A DNA stretch of 64,000 nt from Acetobacterium bakii (GTDB lineage: Bacteria > Bacillota > Clostridia > Eubacteriales > Eubacteriaceae). Positions within the stretch are counted from its first letter, which is position 1. Each line of letters starts with the position of its first letter. The notes below the pieces were generated by a model. That model searched no databases and was not told the DNA's origin. It saw only the letters and a list, made by a program, of their open reading frames with translations. Positions 36,780-45,461 of this stretch are shown one piece after another. The position numbers were made by a program, and so were the translations under genes. Location: NCBI RefSeq assembly GCF_001263355.1, contig NZ_LGYO01000006.1:1-64000 (forward strand). The letters are read 5' to 3'.

Positions 36780-38174
36780 ATGAGCGAATCGAAAGAAACT
36801 CTATTTAAAAAAGAAAATAAAATGGGGGTTATGCCAATTCCACGGCTCCTCTTTACTATGTCACTGCCTGCTATTATATCGATGCTGATTCAGTCCATGT
36901 ACAACGTGGTGGACAGCATCTTTGTGGCTCAAATTGGGGAAGAAGCCCTGACGGCGGTATCCCTGGCATTTCCCATCCAAATACTCATTATTTCCTGCTT
37001 TGTGGGCATGGGCGTGGGGATTAATTCGGCCATCGCCAGGCGTTTGGGTGAAGGCAAAAAAGAAGAAGCGGCCAATGTCGCCGAACACGGCTTTATTATT
37101 GCGGTGGTTCTGTCAGTAGTTCTGGGCATTATCGGATTGTTTGTTTCCGAGGGTTTCATTGCCCTGTTTACGGATAACCCGCTGATAATTTCCCAGGGTC
37201 GGGATTATCTTTTAATTGTCACAGTTTTCTGTTTTGGGAGTTTTGTGACCCAGGCAGCGTTTGCTACCCTTCAAGGCAGCGGCGAGATGATTAAACCAAT
37301 GATCGGGCAGATCATCGGGGCAGTATGCAATATTATTTTGGATCCGATTTTAATTTTCGGATTTCTGGGATTCCCGGCGATGGGGGTCAAAGGCGCTGCC
37401 ATTGCCACCGTGGTTGGGCAAATGATTGGAATGGTCTATATGCTCTTTGTTGTCTTCCGAGGCAAAAAGAATTTTCTGAAACTCGACTACAAAGTCTTTC
37501 ACTATCGGCATAAGATCGTTAAGGACATTGTGGTGGTAGGTTTGCCGGCGGCGATTATGCAGGGCCTCGGTTCGGTGATGATCACCGGTTATAACTTCAT
37601 TCTAGCAAGCTTCGGGATGTCCGCAGTGGCAGTTTTCGGCGTTTATTTCAAAATTCAGTCCTTTATCTTCATGCCGATTTTCGGTTTGGGTCAAGGGGCA
37701 ATGCCGATCTTCGGTTTTAATTTTGGAGCAAAGAATGAAGCCCGGTTCAAAGAAACCCTGAAGGTGGCAATAGGTGCTGCGCTGGTCATTATGACCATCG
37801 GAACCGTACTCTTTTGGGTTTTCCCGGAACAGATTTTTATGCCCTTTAATGCTTCGGAAGAAATGCTGGCCATTGGGATTAACTGCTTTAGAAGCATCAG
37901 TATTGCATTTCCTCTGGCCGGTATTTCGATTATGATCAGTGTGAGCTTTCAGGCCATTGGAAAGGCATACGTCAGTATGATCGCATCGTTTATTCGCCAA
38001 ATGGTTGTGCTCCTGCCGGTTTCCTATTTTTTCGCCCGTATTGGCGGTCTGGATCTGGTATGGTATGGGTTCATTGTTTCCGAAATTGTCTGTCTGGCCT
38101 ATGAGATATATATGTATCGGCGGTTTCAGCATGAAATTTTTGACACCTGGAACGGCGTTACGATTACCGCATAA
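36780..38174 (+). CDS. MATE family efflux transporter
   Basis: A 464-residue transporter with 12 hydrophobic helices, of the MepA/DinF-type branch: MSLPAIISMLIQSMYNVVDSIFVAQIGEEALTAVSLAFPIQ in the first half and the pseudo-repeat GLPAAIMQGLGSVMI...FGVYFKIQSFIFMPIFGLGQGAMPI in the second. It probably expels cationic drugs or metabolites using a Na+ or H+ gradient. It follows the helicase by 33 nt with an AGGAGGTG ribosome site and may be cotranscribed with it. Confidence 0.9.
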   Translation: MSESKETLFKKENKMGVMPIPRLLFTMSLPAIISMLIQSMYNVVDSIFVAQIGEEALTAVSLAFPIQILIISCFVGMGVGINSAIARRLGEGKKEEAANVAEHGFIIAVVLSVVLGIIGLFVSEGFIALFTDNPLIISQGRDYLLIVTVFCFGSFVTQAAFATLQGSGEMIKPMIGQIIGAVCNIILDPILIFGFLGFPAMGVKGAAIATVVGQMIGMVYMLFVVFRGKKNFLKLDYKVFHYRHKIVKDIVVVGLPAAIMQGLGSVMITGYNFILASFGMSAVAVFGVYFKIQSFIFMPIFGLGQGAMPIFGFNFGAKNEARFKETLKVAIGAALVIMTIGTVLFWVFPEQIFMPFNASEEMLAIGINCFRSISIAFPLAGISIMISVSFQAIGKAYVSMIASFIRQMVVLLPVSYFFARIGGLDLVWYGFIVSEIVCLAYEIYMYRRFQHEIFDTWNGVTITA

Positions 38175-38178
38175 AAAC

Positions 38179-38224
38179 AAAAGATCCCATCAGAAGAGTT
38201 TACTCTTCTGATGGGATCTTTTTA
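38179..38224. terminator. Bidirectional terminator between MATE gene and mrnC
   Basis: AAAAGATCCCATCAGAAGAGT paired with its complement around TT (21-bp stem in two halves), flanked by A's and T's. It serves both converging genes. Confidence 0.92.
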
Positions 38225-38231
38225 TGGGAAT

Positions 38232-38678
38232 TTACTGTTCAAGTTGATTAATAATGTGAATACTTTTAATAATCAGGGCATCAAGGCGTTTAAGCTCTTG
38301 GCAGAGATATAAATAACCCAGCAGGGCTTCATAGCCGGTGGCATAGCCGTAATCTCCGGCATCGGCGTTTTTGGGCACATGGGAAAAAGTATTGCGTCCC
38401 CGCTTGACAATCCGCAGCTCATCTTCGGTCAGTTCGGGAATCAGGGCATGAACGACGATGGCCTGGGCACTGGCTCGGACATAGGACACCGAGGTCTTGG
38501 TCATGATATTAACATTTTGATGACCAATGCCAATCAGGTATTTGCGAATCCGATCCGAGTAAATACCATCACCGATATAGGCCAACGCCAGGGGATTCAT
38601 GGCCTTTACCTGAACCTGGGTGAATTTTTTTTCCAGGGCGTCTTGAATCAGATCGAATGCGGCTATGCTCTCTTCCAT
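38232..38678 (-). CDS. mrnC: Mini-ribonuclease 3
   Basis: Matures 23S rRNA ends in Firmicutes by cleaving double-stranded pre-rRNA. The 148-residue protein is an RNase III catalytic domain without the dsRNA-binding domain: [20 protein letters not shown] (catalytic Asp), [34 protein letters not shown] (Glu/Ala metal motif). It overlaps the end of cysS by 16 bp and is translated from the same operon, the conserved cysS-mrnC arrangement. Confidence 0.94.
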   Translation of the reverse strand: MEESIAAFDLIQDALEKKFTQVQVKAMNPLALAYIGDGIYSDRIRKYLIGIGHQNVNIMTKTSVSYVRASAQAIVVHALIPELTEDELRIVKRGRNTFSHVPKNADAGDYGYATGYEALLGYLYLCQELKRLDALIIKSIHIINQLEQ

Positions 38679-40060
38679 TTCACTCCTTCCCGTGTATCTT
38701 CAAGAATAATTCCCCTGGCCAGAAGCTCATCCCGAATTTCATCAGATCGTTTAAAATCTTTTGCTTTTCGTGCCGCCTGACGCTGGGCAATGAGGTCTTC
38801 AATTTCAGCATCGAGATTGGTTTCCTGATCTTTGACAGCCAGTCCCAGGACATCGGTAAGTTCAGCAAAAATCGCCTGGCCGGCTTTAATGGCTTCCTTG
38901 GAAGAGCTGGCATCAAGGTTGGAGTTGAGGTCCCGCACCAATTCAAAGATGGAGGCAATGGCATCCGCGGTGTTAAGGTCGTCTTCCATGGCTGCTAAAA
39001 ACCCGGTTTTATAGTCCTCCAGGCTGGTGATCCAGATTTTCTCGTCGGCCGTGGCTGCAATGGTGACAGCGTTGTTTAAAAGAAAAACCATTTGGAATTT
39101 TGCGGTATAAAAACGGTCTAGGGCATTGGCGGCCTGTTGGAGCAAGGCCTCGCTGAAATTTACAGGACTTCGGTAATGGGCCATCAGCAAAAACATCCGG
39201 ACGACTTCCAGATCAAAGGTTTTGGCAATATCCCGGACGGTGAAAAAGTTGCCTTTGGATTTGGACATTTTTTCATTGTCGATATTGATATAACCGTTAT
39301 GCACCCAGTAGTTGGCAAAGGGTTTGCCGCAGCAGCCTTCAGACTGGGCAATCTCATTTTCATGGTGGGGAAAGATCAGATCCTGACCGCCGCCGTGAAT
39401 ATCAATGGTATCCCCTAAATGTTTTTTCGACATCGCCGAACATTCGATATGCCAGCCGGGACGACCCTGGCCCCAGGGACTTTCCCAATAGGGCTCGCCG
39501 TCCTTCTTCTTTTTCCAGAGGGCAAAATCCAGGGGGCTTTGTTTTTCGTCGTTCACATCAATGCGGGCACCGGATTTTAAATCATCAATGGATTGTTTGG
39601 AAAGCTTGCCGTATTCCTGAAAATGATCGACATGATAATAAACGTTGCCGCCAACATTATAGGCCAGGTCTTTTTCTTCGAGGGTTTGAATCATGGCAAT
39701 GATTTCCGGAATATGCTCGCTGACCCTGGGATGAACCGTAGCCCGTTTAATGCCCAGGGCATCGGCGTCAATAAAATATTCGCGGATGTATTTTTCGGCC
39801 ACCTCCTGGGGGGAAATGTCTTCTTCATGGCTGCGATTGATGATTTTGTCATCCACATCCGTGAAGTTCTGAATAAAGGACACCTGGTATCCGGTATATT
39901 CCAAAAAGCGGCGCAGCACGTCAAAAACTATAAAGGGACGGGCGTTTCCGATATGAAAATAATTGTAAACGGTTGGGCCGCAGGAGTACATGCGAACCTT
40001 TCCGGTTTCAATGGGGACAAAGGTTTCTTTTTGTTGGGTAAGGGTATTATATAATTTCAT
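38663..40060 (-). CDS. cysS: Cysteinyl-tRNA synthetase
   Basis: Charges tRNA-Cys. The 465-residue class Ia enzyme has the HIGH-type [14 protein letters not shown] near residue 37 after [10 protein letters not shown], zinc ligands including HIECSAMS and [17 protein letters not shown] in [12 protein letters not shown], and a C-terminal anticodon-binding helical region. No T-box leader is visible in the ~140 nt upstream, so control by tRNA-Cys uncharging is not supported. Confidence 0.96.
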   Translation of the reverse strand: MKLYNTLTQQKETFVPIETGKVRMYSCGPTVYNYFHIGNARPFIVFDVLRRFLEYTGYQVSFIQNFTDVDDKIINRSHEEDISPQEVAEKYIREYFIDADALGIKRATVHPRVSEHIPEIIAMIQTLEEKDLAYNVGGNVYYHVDHFQEYGKLSKQSIDDLKSGARIDVNDEKQSPLDFALWKKKKDGEPYWESPWGQGRPGWHIECSAMSKKHLGDTIDIHGGGQDLIFPHHENEIAQSEGCCGKPFANYWVHNGYINIDNEKMSKSKGNFFTVRDIAKTFDLEVVRMFLLMAHYRSPVNFSEALLQQAANALDRFYTAKFQMVFLLNNAVTIAATADEKIWITSLEDYKTGFLAAMEDDLNTADAIASIFELVRDLNSNLDASSSKEAIKAGQAIFAELTDVLGLAVKDQETNLDAEIEDLIAQRQAARKAKDFKRSDEIRDELLARGIILEDTREGVKWKRA

Positions 40061-40203
40061 AAATTTAAACCTTTCAATTTATTTATTAAGATGAATATGT
40101 TATGATAATATATTATACACTAAAGATAAGATTATGTGTCAATGGATAAAATTTTTTAGAAAGATTGTTTCTGTAATTCTTAAGAAATAAATGAGGATCC
40201 CCC

Positions 40204-40494
40204 ATGGACGAAAGCATGAAAAGACATATGCTGGCCCAGGCCATACTGGCGCTTGAAACCGAAGAAGAATTTAATATGCTTTTGGAAGATATCTGTACCA
40301 TTAAAGAAGTTGAGGATATGGCCCACCGTTTTGAAATTGCTTTTTTATTATCCCAGGGGAAAACCTTCATTGATGTGGAAAAAACGACCGGGGCAAGCTC
40401 TGCCACCATCAGTCGTGTGAACCGTTGCTTAAAGCATGGTAAGGGTTATCGCTACATTATTGAAAAGATGAAAAAGAACGATACATTGAAGTAA
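40204..40494 (+). CDS. YerC/YecD family TrpR-like regulator
   Basis: A 96-residue helical protein of the TrpR superfamily, YerC/YecD subgroup. Helices ALETEEEFNMLLEDICTIKEVEDMAHRFEIAFLL lead to the helix-turn-helix KTFIDVEKTTGASSATISRVNRCL and KHGKGYRYIIEKM. The tryptophan pocket of true TrpR is not expected in this subgroup, and its regulon is uncharacterised. It precedes an aminotransferase gene by 37 nt, probably cotranscribed. Confidence 0.88.
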   Translation: MDESMKRHMLAQAILALETEEEFNMLLEDICTIKEVEDMAHRFEIAFLLSQGKTFIDVEKTTGASSATISRVNRCLKHGKGYRYIIEKMKKNDTLK

Positions 40495-40531
40495 TCAAAT
40501 CTTAAATTAAAATTAAAAGGAGTTGAGTGTA

Positions 40532-41752
40532 GTGACGAAAGCTGTAAAGAAGTCAAGAAAATTGGACAACGTTTGTTATGATATTAGGGGACCGGTGGTT
40601 GAAGAGGCGGCTCGCATGGAAAGCCAGGGCATTGACATTATTATGCTCAACACGGGAAATACCGCGCCCTTTAATTTAAATGCCCCAGACGAGATTATCC
40701 ACGATATAAAATACAATATGATTAGCGCCGAAGGGTACTGCAATTCCCAGGGGATTTTTTCGGCCCGTAAAGCCGTGGTCCAGCATTATCAGGTCAAAGG
40801 ACTGATGGACCTCCATGTGGAGGATGTTTTTTTAGGCAATGGTGTCAGTGAACTGATTCTCTTCTGTATGCAGGCTCTTTTGGATAACGGCGATGAAATT
40901 TTAGTGCCGGCTCCAGACTATCCTTTATGGTCTGCGGCTGTTAATTTATCCGGAGGAACCGCAGTTTACTATACCTGTGATGAACAGGCTGATTGGTGTC
41001 CGGATCTTGAGGACATGAAAAGCAAGATTACCCCAAAGACAAAAGGAATTGTGGTTATTAATCCCAACAACCCCACTGGGGCACTTTATCCCCGGGAAAT
41101 TTTAGAGGGCATTGTTAAACTGGCAGTTGAAAATGATCTGATTATTTTTGCGGATGAAATTTACGATCGTATTTTATATGATGATGCCGTTCATATACCT
41201 ATGGCAACCCTCACCGATGAAGTGCTGGTGGTTACCCTCAATGGCTTATCTAAATCCCATCGCATTCCCGGTTTTCGGGTCGGCTGGATGATTTTAACCG
41301 GCAACAAGGAAGGCGCCAAAGATTACATTGAAGGCATAAAAATGCTGTCGAACATGCGGATGTGTTCCAATGTCCCGGGACAACACGCCATCCAGACATC
41401 GCTGGGGGGCTATCAGAGCATAAATGATCTGCTTAAGCCCGGCGGACGACTGTATGAACAGCGAGAGATTGTCTGCGACCGGGTTAATGCCATTCCCGGT
41501 TTATCCTGTGTCAAACCAAAAGCCGGATTTTATGTCTTTCCTAAAATTGATATTGCCCGGTTTAATATTACCAGTGATGTTCAGTTTGCCCTGGATTTCT
41601 TAAAGGAAGAGCATGTCCTCATGGTTCAGGGAACCGGCTTTAACTGGCCTGATCCCGACCATTTCAGGATCGTTTTTCTGCCCCACCCCGAAGATTTAAT
41701 CAAAACCATGGATCGATTGGAACGTTTTATGTCAACCTATCGTCAAAAATAA
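40532..41752 (+). CDS. Pyridoxal-phosphate aminotransferase (AlaA-like)
   Basis: A 406-residue class I aminotransferase. It has GNGVSELILFCMQALL, VINPNNPTGALYP, FADEIYDRILYDD, and the PLP Lys in TLNGLSKSHRIPGFRVGW. The N-terminal YDIRGPVVEEA and the motif GNTAPF resemble E. coli AlaA/AlaC alanine aminotransferases, so pyruvate/alanine interconversion is likely but not certain. I start at GTG 40532 (AAGGAG 9 nt upstream) rather than the TTG at 40523, which abuts the ribosome site. Confidence 0.88.
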   Translation: MTKAVKKSRKLDNVCYDIRGPVVEEAARMESQGIDIIMLNTGNTAPFNLNAPDEIIHDIKYNMISAEGYCNSQGIFSARKAVVQHYQVKGLMDLHVEDVFLGNGVSELILFCMQALLDNGDEILVPAPDYPLWSAAVNLSGGTAVYYTCDEQADWCPDLEDMKSKITPKTKGIVVINPNNPTGALYPREILEGIVKLAVENDLIIFADEIYDRILYDDAVHIPMATLTDEVLVVTLNGLSKSHRIPGFRVGWMILTGNKEGAKDYIEGIKMLSNMRMCSNVPGQHAIQTSLGGYQSINDLLKPGGRLYEQREIVCDRVNAIPGLSCVKPKAGFYVFPKIDIARFNITSDVQFALDFLKEEHVLMVQGTGFNWPDPDHFRIVFLPHPEDLIKTMDRLERFMSTYRQK

Positions 41753-41780
41753 TTAAGAATAAAAGAGAACGGAAAATAAT

Positions 41781-42128
41781 ATGAAAAAACGTTTAATGAG
41801 AAACCCCGGTAAGGGGATTATAGCAGGAGTCTGTGCGGGCTTAGGAGAGTATTTCAATCTTTCCCCCTGGATTTTCAGGGCTTTGTTTGTGGTGCCGGTG
41901 CTTCCTTTTGTGCTAACCTTTAGCGCTGGCGTTGTGAGCATCGTCTTATATGTGGTGCTGGCAATTTTCCTTCCCGATAAAAAGCGCATCGAAGAAAATG
42001 AGGTCGTTGAAGTGGATTATGAAATCATCGAGGACGATGAAGAACCGGATGTTGAAACAAAGGAAGATGAAGGAGCGGATGATGATGCAGAGCCTGTTGA
42101 AGAGGCCAAAGAAAAGGAACAAGTCTGA
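41781..42128 (+). CDS. PspC domain membrane protein
   Basis: A 115-residue protein whose first ~65 residues form a PspC domain: KRLMRNPGKGIIAGVCAGLGEYFNLSPWIFRALFVV followed by one transmembrane helix (VLPFVLTFSAGVVSIVLYVVLAIFLP). The tail is extremely acidic (Glu/Asp/Val repeats). Such proteins take part in envelope-stress sensing; no pspA or liaF is adjacent. Its stop overlaps the tsaE start (TGATG). Confidence 0.88.
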   Translation: MKKRLMRNPGKGIIAGVCAGLGEYFNLSPWIFRALFVVPVLPFVLTFSAGVVSIVLYVVLAIFLPDKKRIEENEVVEVDYEIIEDDEEPDVETKEDEGADDDAEPVEEAKEKEQV

Positions 42129-42589
42129 TGTTTTCAGTTGCGGTGAAAACAAAGTCCAGCCAGGAAACCTTTGCTTTTGCCAAAAGGTTGGGAGGGAAAT
42201 TGAATTTCCCGCTGGTTGTCTTTCTCCATGGTTCCATGGGTATGGGCAAAACCGTTTTTTCCAAGGGTTTTGTTGAAGGACTGGGTCTTGAGGATGAAGT
42301 CACCAGCCCAACCTATACCATTGTGAACGAATATGGCAATCCGCCCCGGGTTTTTCACTTTGATCTCTATCGTCTCCGGGATGAAAATGAACTCTATGAA
42401 ATGGGCTTTGAAGATTATCTCAATCAGGGTGCCACATTGCTTTTGGAATGGCCGGCACTGGCACTGGATTATCTCCTGGAACCGAGGCTTGAGATCACCC
42501 TTTCAGCGGATATGAACACACCGGATGAAAGAGAAATTATGCTGGCGACGAATCATCCTGAAATAATGCATATCTTAAAAAAAATCTAA
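42128..42589 (+). CDS. tsaE: tRNA threonylcarbamoyladenosine biosynthesis ATPase TsaE
   Basis: TsaE works with TsaB and TsaD in forming t6A37 on ANN-decoding tRNAs. The 153-residue P-loop protein has FLHGSMGMGKTVFSKGFVEGLG, SPTYTIVNEY, HFDLYRL and the WP motif LLLEWPALA. It starts inside the stop codon of the pspC-like gene. No tsaB or tsaD follows here; ispD does. Confidence 0.93.
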   Translation: MFSVAVKTKSSQETFAFAKRLGGKLNFPLVVFLHGSMGMGKTVFSKGFVEGLGLEDEVTSPTYTIVNEYGNPPRVFHFDLYRLRDENELYEMGFEDYLNQGATLLLEWPALALDYLLEPRLEITLSADMNTPDEREIMLATNHPEIMHILKKI

Positions 42590-42600
42590 GGCGGTAAATC

Positions 42601-43323
42601 ATGGAAAGACTGTTTACCAGTGTCATTATCCCGGCGGCGGGACAGGGGCGGCGGATGAATGCATCAATTAACAAACAATATCTGACACTGAGCGGAAAAC
42701 CAATTTTAGCCCATACCCTGGATGTTTTTGAGCGATGTCCCCTGATTAATGAGATAATTCTGGTGGTGAATAAGGAAGAATTTCGGATCTGCCAACAGCA
42801 GGTGCTTAAGCTTTATCATTATAAAAAGGTTCATTTGGTAGAAGGCGGGGACACCCGGCAGGAGTCGGTTTACCAGGGACTGAAAGCCGTGAACCCCCGG
42901 GCCGATATTGTCATGACCCATGACGGTGCCCGGCCGATTATCCAGGAATCCGTGATTATTGAAAGCATTTACGAAACCATGAAACATCAGGCCACGGTGG
43001 TGGGGGTTCCCGCAAAGAATACCATTAAGGTTATTAACGTCGATGGCTTTGTGGAGCACACCCCTGACCGGGATTACCTGGTGGAGATTCAAACCCCTCA
43101 GACCTTTGCATTCAAGTTGCTCCGGGAGGCTCATGAAAGTGCCCGGAAAGAAGGCATTGAGGGAACTGATGATGCCTTTCTGGTAGAACGCTTGGGCCAT
43201 CCGGTTAAGATTGTGACCGGGCATTACACTAACATTAAAATCACCACTCCGGAAGACTTGATCATTGCAGAATCGATCATCAAACGCTTTGATAAAAACG
43301 ACAAGCGGGGAAAGAAAAATTAA
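42601..43323 (+). CDS. ispD: 2-C-methyl-D-erythritol 4-phosphate cytidylyltransferase
   Basis: Third step of the MEP isoprenoid pathway, forming CDP-methylerythritol. The 240-residue protein shows the nucleotide motif VIIPAAGQGRRMNASINKQYL, GGDTRQESVYQGLKAV, HDGARP, and ETPQ-type QTPQTFAF with TDDAFLVERLGHPVKIV. Standard length. A terminator follows, separating it from the aco operon. Confidence 0.95.
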   Translation: MERLFTSVIIPAAGQGRRMNASINKQYLTLSGKPILAHTLDVFERCPLINEIILVVNKEEFRICQQQVLKLYHYKKVHLVEGGDTRQESVYQGLKAVNPRADIVMTHDGARPIIQESVIIESIYETMKHQATVVGVPAKNTIKVINVDGFVEHTPDRDYLVEIQTPQTFAFKLLREAHESARKEGIEGTDDAFLVERLGHPVKIVTGHYTNIKITTPEDLIIAESIIKRFDKNDKRGKKN

Positions 43324-43340
43324 AAGATAATTAAATAAAT

Positions 43341-43399
43341 CAAAGAATGAAGCATAAAGAGTGGATTAATTGCATTGTTTTTGCTTCATTCTTTATTTA
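43341..43399 (+). terminator. Terminator after ispD
   Basis: AAAGAATGAAGCA and TTGCTTCATTCTTT form a 13-bp stem with a long loop, followed by a T-rich stretch. Confidence 0.75.
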
Positions 43400-43414
43400 T
43401 TGTGTATAAAAAGA

Positions 43415-43439
43415 TATAATGGTTTAGGTGTCTACACCA
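43415..43439 (+). promoter_or_regulatory. aco operon -10 box and palindromic operator candidate
   Basis: TATAAT (43415-43420) has only a weak -35 (TTTATT at 43392). The expected start point is overlapped by the palindrome GGTGT-CT-ACACC (43427-43438). A weak -35 with an operator fits regulated expression. No sigma-54 site of the AcoR-dependent kind was seen. Confidence 0.5.
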
Positions 43440-43472
43440 TCCATGATAGCATAATGAAATGTGGAGGAAACG

Positions 43473-44435
43473 ATGATTGAATTATCAGAAGAAATTCTAT
43501 TAAGAATGTATTATAAAATGAATCAGGCCCGTTTTTTCGAAGAAAAAGTGGATTATCTTTTTTCAAAAGGACTTGTTCACGGAACCGCACATCTATCCAT
43601 CGGCCAGGAAGCCAGTGGCGTGATTTCCTGTTTGGCACTGGAAAAAGGGGATCTGGTATCCATGACCCATCGGGGCCACGCCCAGGCCATTGGTTTTGGT
43701 TTGGATGTCAATCTGATGATGGCGGAATTCATGGGAAGGGCCAGGGGATACTGCAAAGGCAAAGGTGGGTCGATGCATATTGCCGATGTGCAAAATGGCA
43801 ATATTGGTGCCAACGGCGTGGTCGGTGGTGGTTTTAATCTTTCCTGTGGTGCGGCGCTTACCCAAAAATATAAAAAAACCGGAAAAGTTGTTTTGTGCTT
43901 TGCCGGAGATGGGGCTACCAATCAGGGAAGTTTTCACGAGTCGTTAAATTTAGCTGCGGTTTGGAATCTACCCATTGTTTTTTTAATTGAAAACAATCTT
44001 TATGGTATGTCCTCACCGATTTCAAAGAATATGAACATTGAAAATATTTCAGAACGCAGCGGATCATACGATATTCCCGGACTGACCATTGACGGAAATG
44101 ATCCCATTGAAGTTTACAATACGGTGTTAAAGGCCCTGCGTTATGCCCGGGCAGGACGAGGACCGGTGCTGGTTGAAGCCAAAACCTACCGTTACAATGG
44201 CCATTCCAAAGGCGATGCCCAGGTTTACCGCAATGAAGAAGAAATTGCCGAGTGGCGTGAAAAGGATCCGATCCTGAGACTGAAAAAATATCTCCAGGAA
44301 AACCGCGTCTTTACGGATAAGCAAATCCAGACCATGGCCAATGAAGCCCATAAGTCCATTGAAACGGCGTTGAAATTTGCAATGGAAAGTCCGGAACCAG
44401 AAATAACATCGGTTTTAGAGGATGTATACGCATGA
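43473..44435 (+). CDS. acoA: Acetoin dehydrogenase E1 alpha (TPP-dependent)
   Basis: With AcoB it forms the thiamine-diphosphate E1 that cleaves acetoin to acetaldehyde and an acetyl unit. The 320-residue protein has GTAHLSIGQEASGV, HRGHAQAIGFG, GKGGSMHIAD, and the TPP motif GDGATNQGSFHESLNLAAVWNLPIVFLIENN (residues ~145-175). The call of acetoin rather than pyruvate rests on the GKGGSMHI and NLYGMSSPISK features and operon context. I start at ATG 43473, 5 nt after GGAGG. Confidence 0.88.
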   Translation: MIELSEEILLRMYYKMNQARFFEEKVDYLFSKGLVHGTAHLSIGQEASGVISCLALEKGDLVSMTHRGHAQAIGFGLDVNLMMAEFMGRARGYCKGKGGSMHIADVQNGNIGANGVVGGGFNLSCGAALTQKYKKTGKVVLCFAGDGATNQGSFHESLNLAAVWNLPIVFLIENNLYGMSSPISKNMNIENISERSGSYDIPGLTIDGNDPIEVYNTVLKALRYARAGRGPVLVEAKTYRYNGHSKGDAQVYRNEEEIAEWREKDPILRLKKYLQENRVFTDKQIQTMANEAHKSIETALKFAMESPEPEITSVLEDVYA

Positions 44436-44445
44436 GAGGCAGAGA

Positions 44446-45453
44446 ATGAATACTAGCGAAATGAAAAAAATGACTTATAGAGACGCTATTCGATTGGGAA
44501 TGACCGAAGAAATGCGCCGTGATGATAACGTCATTTTTATGGGTGAAGATATCGGGATCTATGGCGGGGCATTTGGAGTATCCCATGGCATGATCGATGA
44601 ATTTGGGGAAGAGCGGATTTTGGATACTCCGATTTCCGAGGCTACCATTGTGGGAACTGCGGTTGGCGCAGCGGCCACTGGTCTGAGGCCCATTTGTGAA
44701 ATCATGTTTATGGATTTTGTCACCTTCGCCATGGATGCCCTGGTGAATCAGGGGGCAAAAATGCGTTATATGTTCGGCGGACAGTCCCAGGTGCCGATGG
44801 TACTGCGTTTGCCTGCCGGATCAGGAACCGGAGCAGCAGCCCAGCACAGTCAGAGCCTTGAAGCCTGGCTGTGTCATATACCGGGATTAAAGGTCGTCAC
44901 CCCATCAACCCCGGCCCAGGCCAAAGGTCTGATAAAAGCCGCCATCCGGGACAATAATCCGGTGTGCTTTATTGAGCATAAACTGTTATATAAAATCGAT
45001 GATCTGGTGCCTTTGGATGAAGAGTTTATCATCGAAATCGGAAAAACCTTAACTGAGCGACAAGGGAAAGATATCACCATTGTGACCTACGGAAGTCTTT
45101 TATTAAAAGCCATGGAAGCTGCGGCTTTTTTGGCAGAGGAAGGGATTGAGGTTGAAATTCTGAATCCGGCGACGCTTTACCCAATGGATATGAAACCCAT
45201 TGTGGAGTCGGTTATCAAAACAGGACGGGTTATTGTTGCCCACGAGGCCGCTAAAACCGGAGGTCTGGGGGGGGAAATAGTAGCGCGTATTGTTGAAAGC
45301 GATGCGTTTGACTACCTTAACGCACCCATCATCCGACTGGCTGGGCTCGATGTACCGATTCCCTATAATAAAGAGCTCGAGGCTGCATGTGTCCCTCAAA
45401 AGATAGACTTTATCCGGGCGGTCCACCGTTTGATTGATTCCGAGCAGGGGTAA
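44446..45453 (+). CDS. acoB: Acetoin dehydrogenase E1 beta
   Basis: The 335-residue beta subunit of the E1: YRDAIRLGMTEEMRRDDNVIFMGEDIGIYGGAFGVS, DTPISEATIVGTAVGAAATGLRPICEIMFMDF, RLPAGSGTGAAAQHSQSLEAW, and the C-terminal HEAAKTGGLGGEIVA. All are standard for the transketolase-type beta chain. Start at ATG 44446, preceded by GAGAGG that overlaps the acoA stop. Only 8 nt separate it from the E2 gene. Confidence 0.9.
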   Translation: MNTSEMKKMTYRDAIRLGMTEEMRRDDNVIFMGEDIGIYGGAFGVSHGMIDEFGEERILDTPISEATIVGTAVGAAATGLRPICEIMFMDFVTFAMDALVNQGAKMRYMFGGQSQVPMVLRLPAGSGTGAAAQHSQSLEAWLCHIPGLKVVTPSTPAQAKGLIKAAIRDNNPVCFIEHKLLYKIDDLVPLDEEFIIEIGKTLTERQGKDITIVTYGSLLLKAMEAAAFLAEEGIEVEILNPATLYPMDMKPIVESVIKTGRVIVAHEAAKTGGLGGEIVARIVESDAFDYLNAPIIRLAGLDVPIPYNKELEAACVPQKIDFIRAVHRLIDSEQG

Positions 45454-45461
45454 GAGGGATT

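Noticed and set aside
40061-40203. Possible T-box leader upstream of cysS
   Set aside because: The ~140-nt spacer lacks the AGGGTGGNACCGCG T-box sequence and a following terminator on the minus strand.
43324-43472. Sigma-54 promoter for the aco operon
   Set aside because: No GG-N10-GC element with the proper flanks was found in the spacer.
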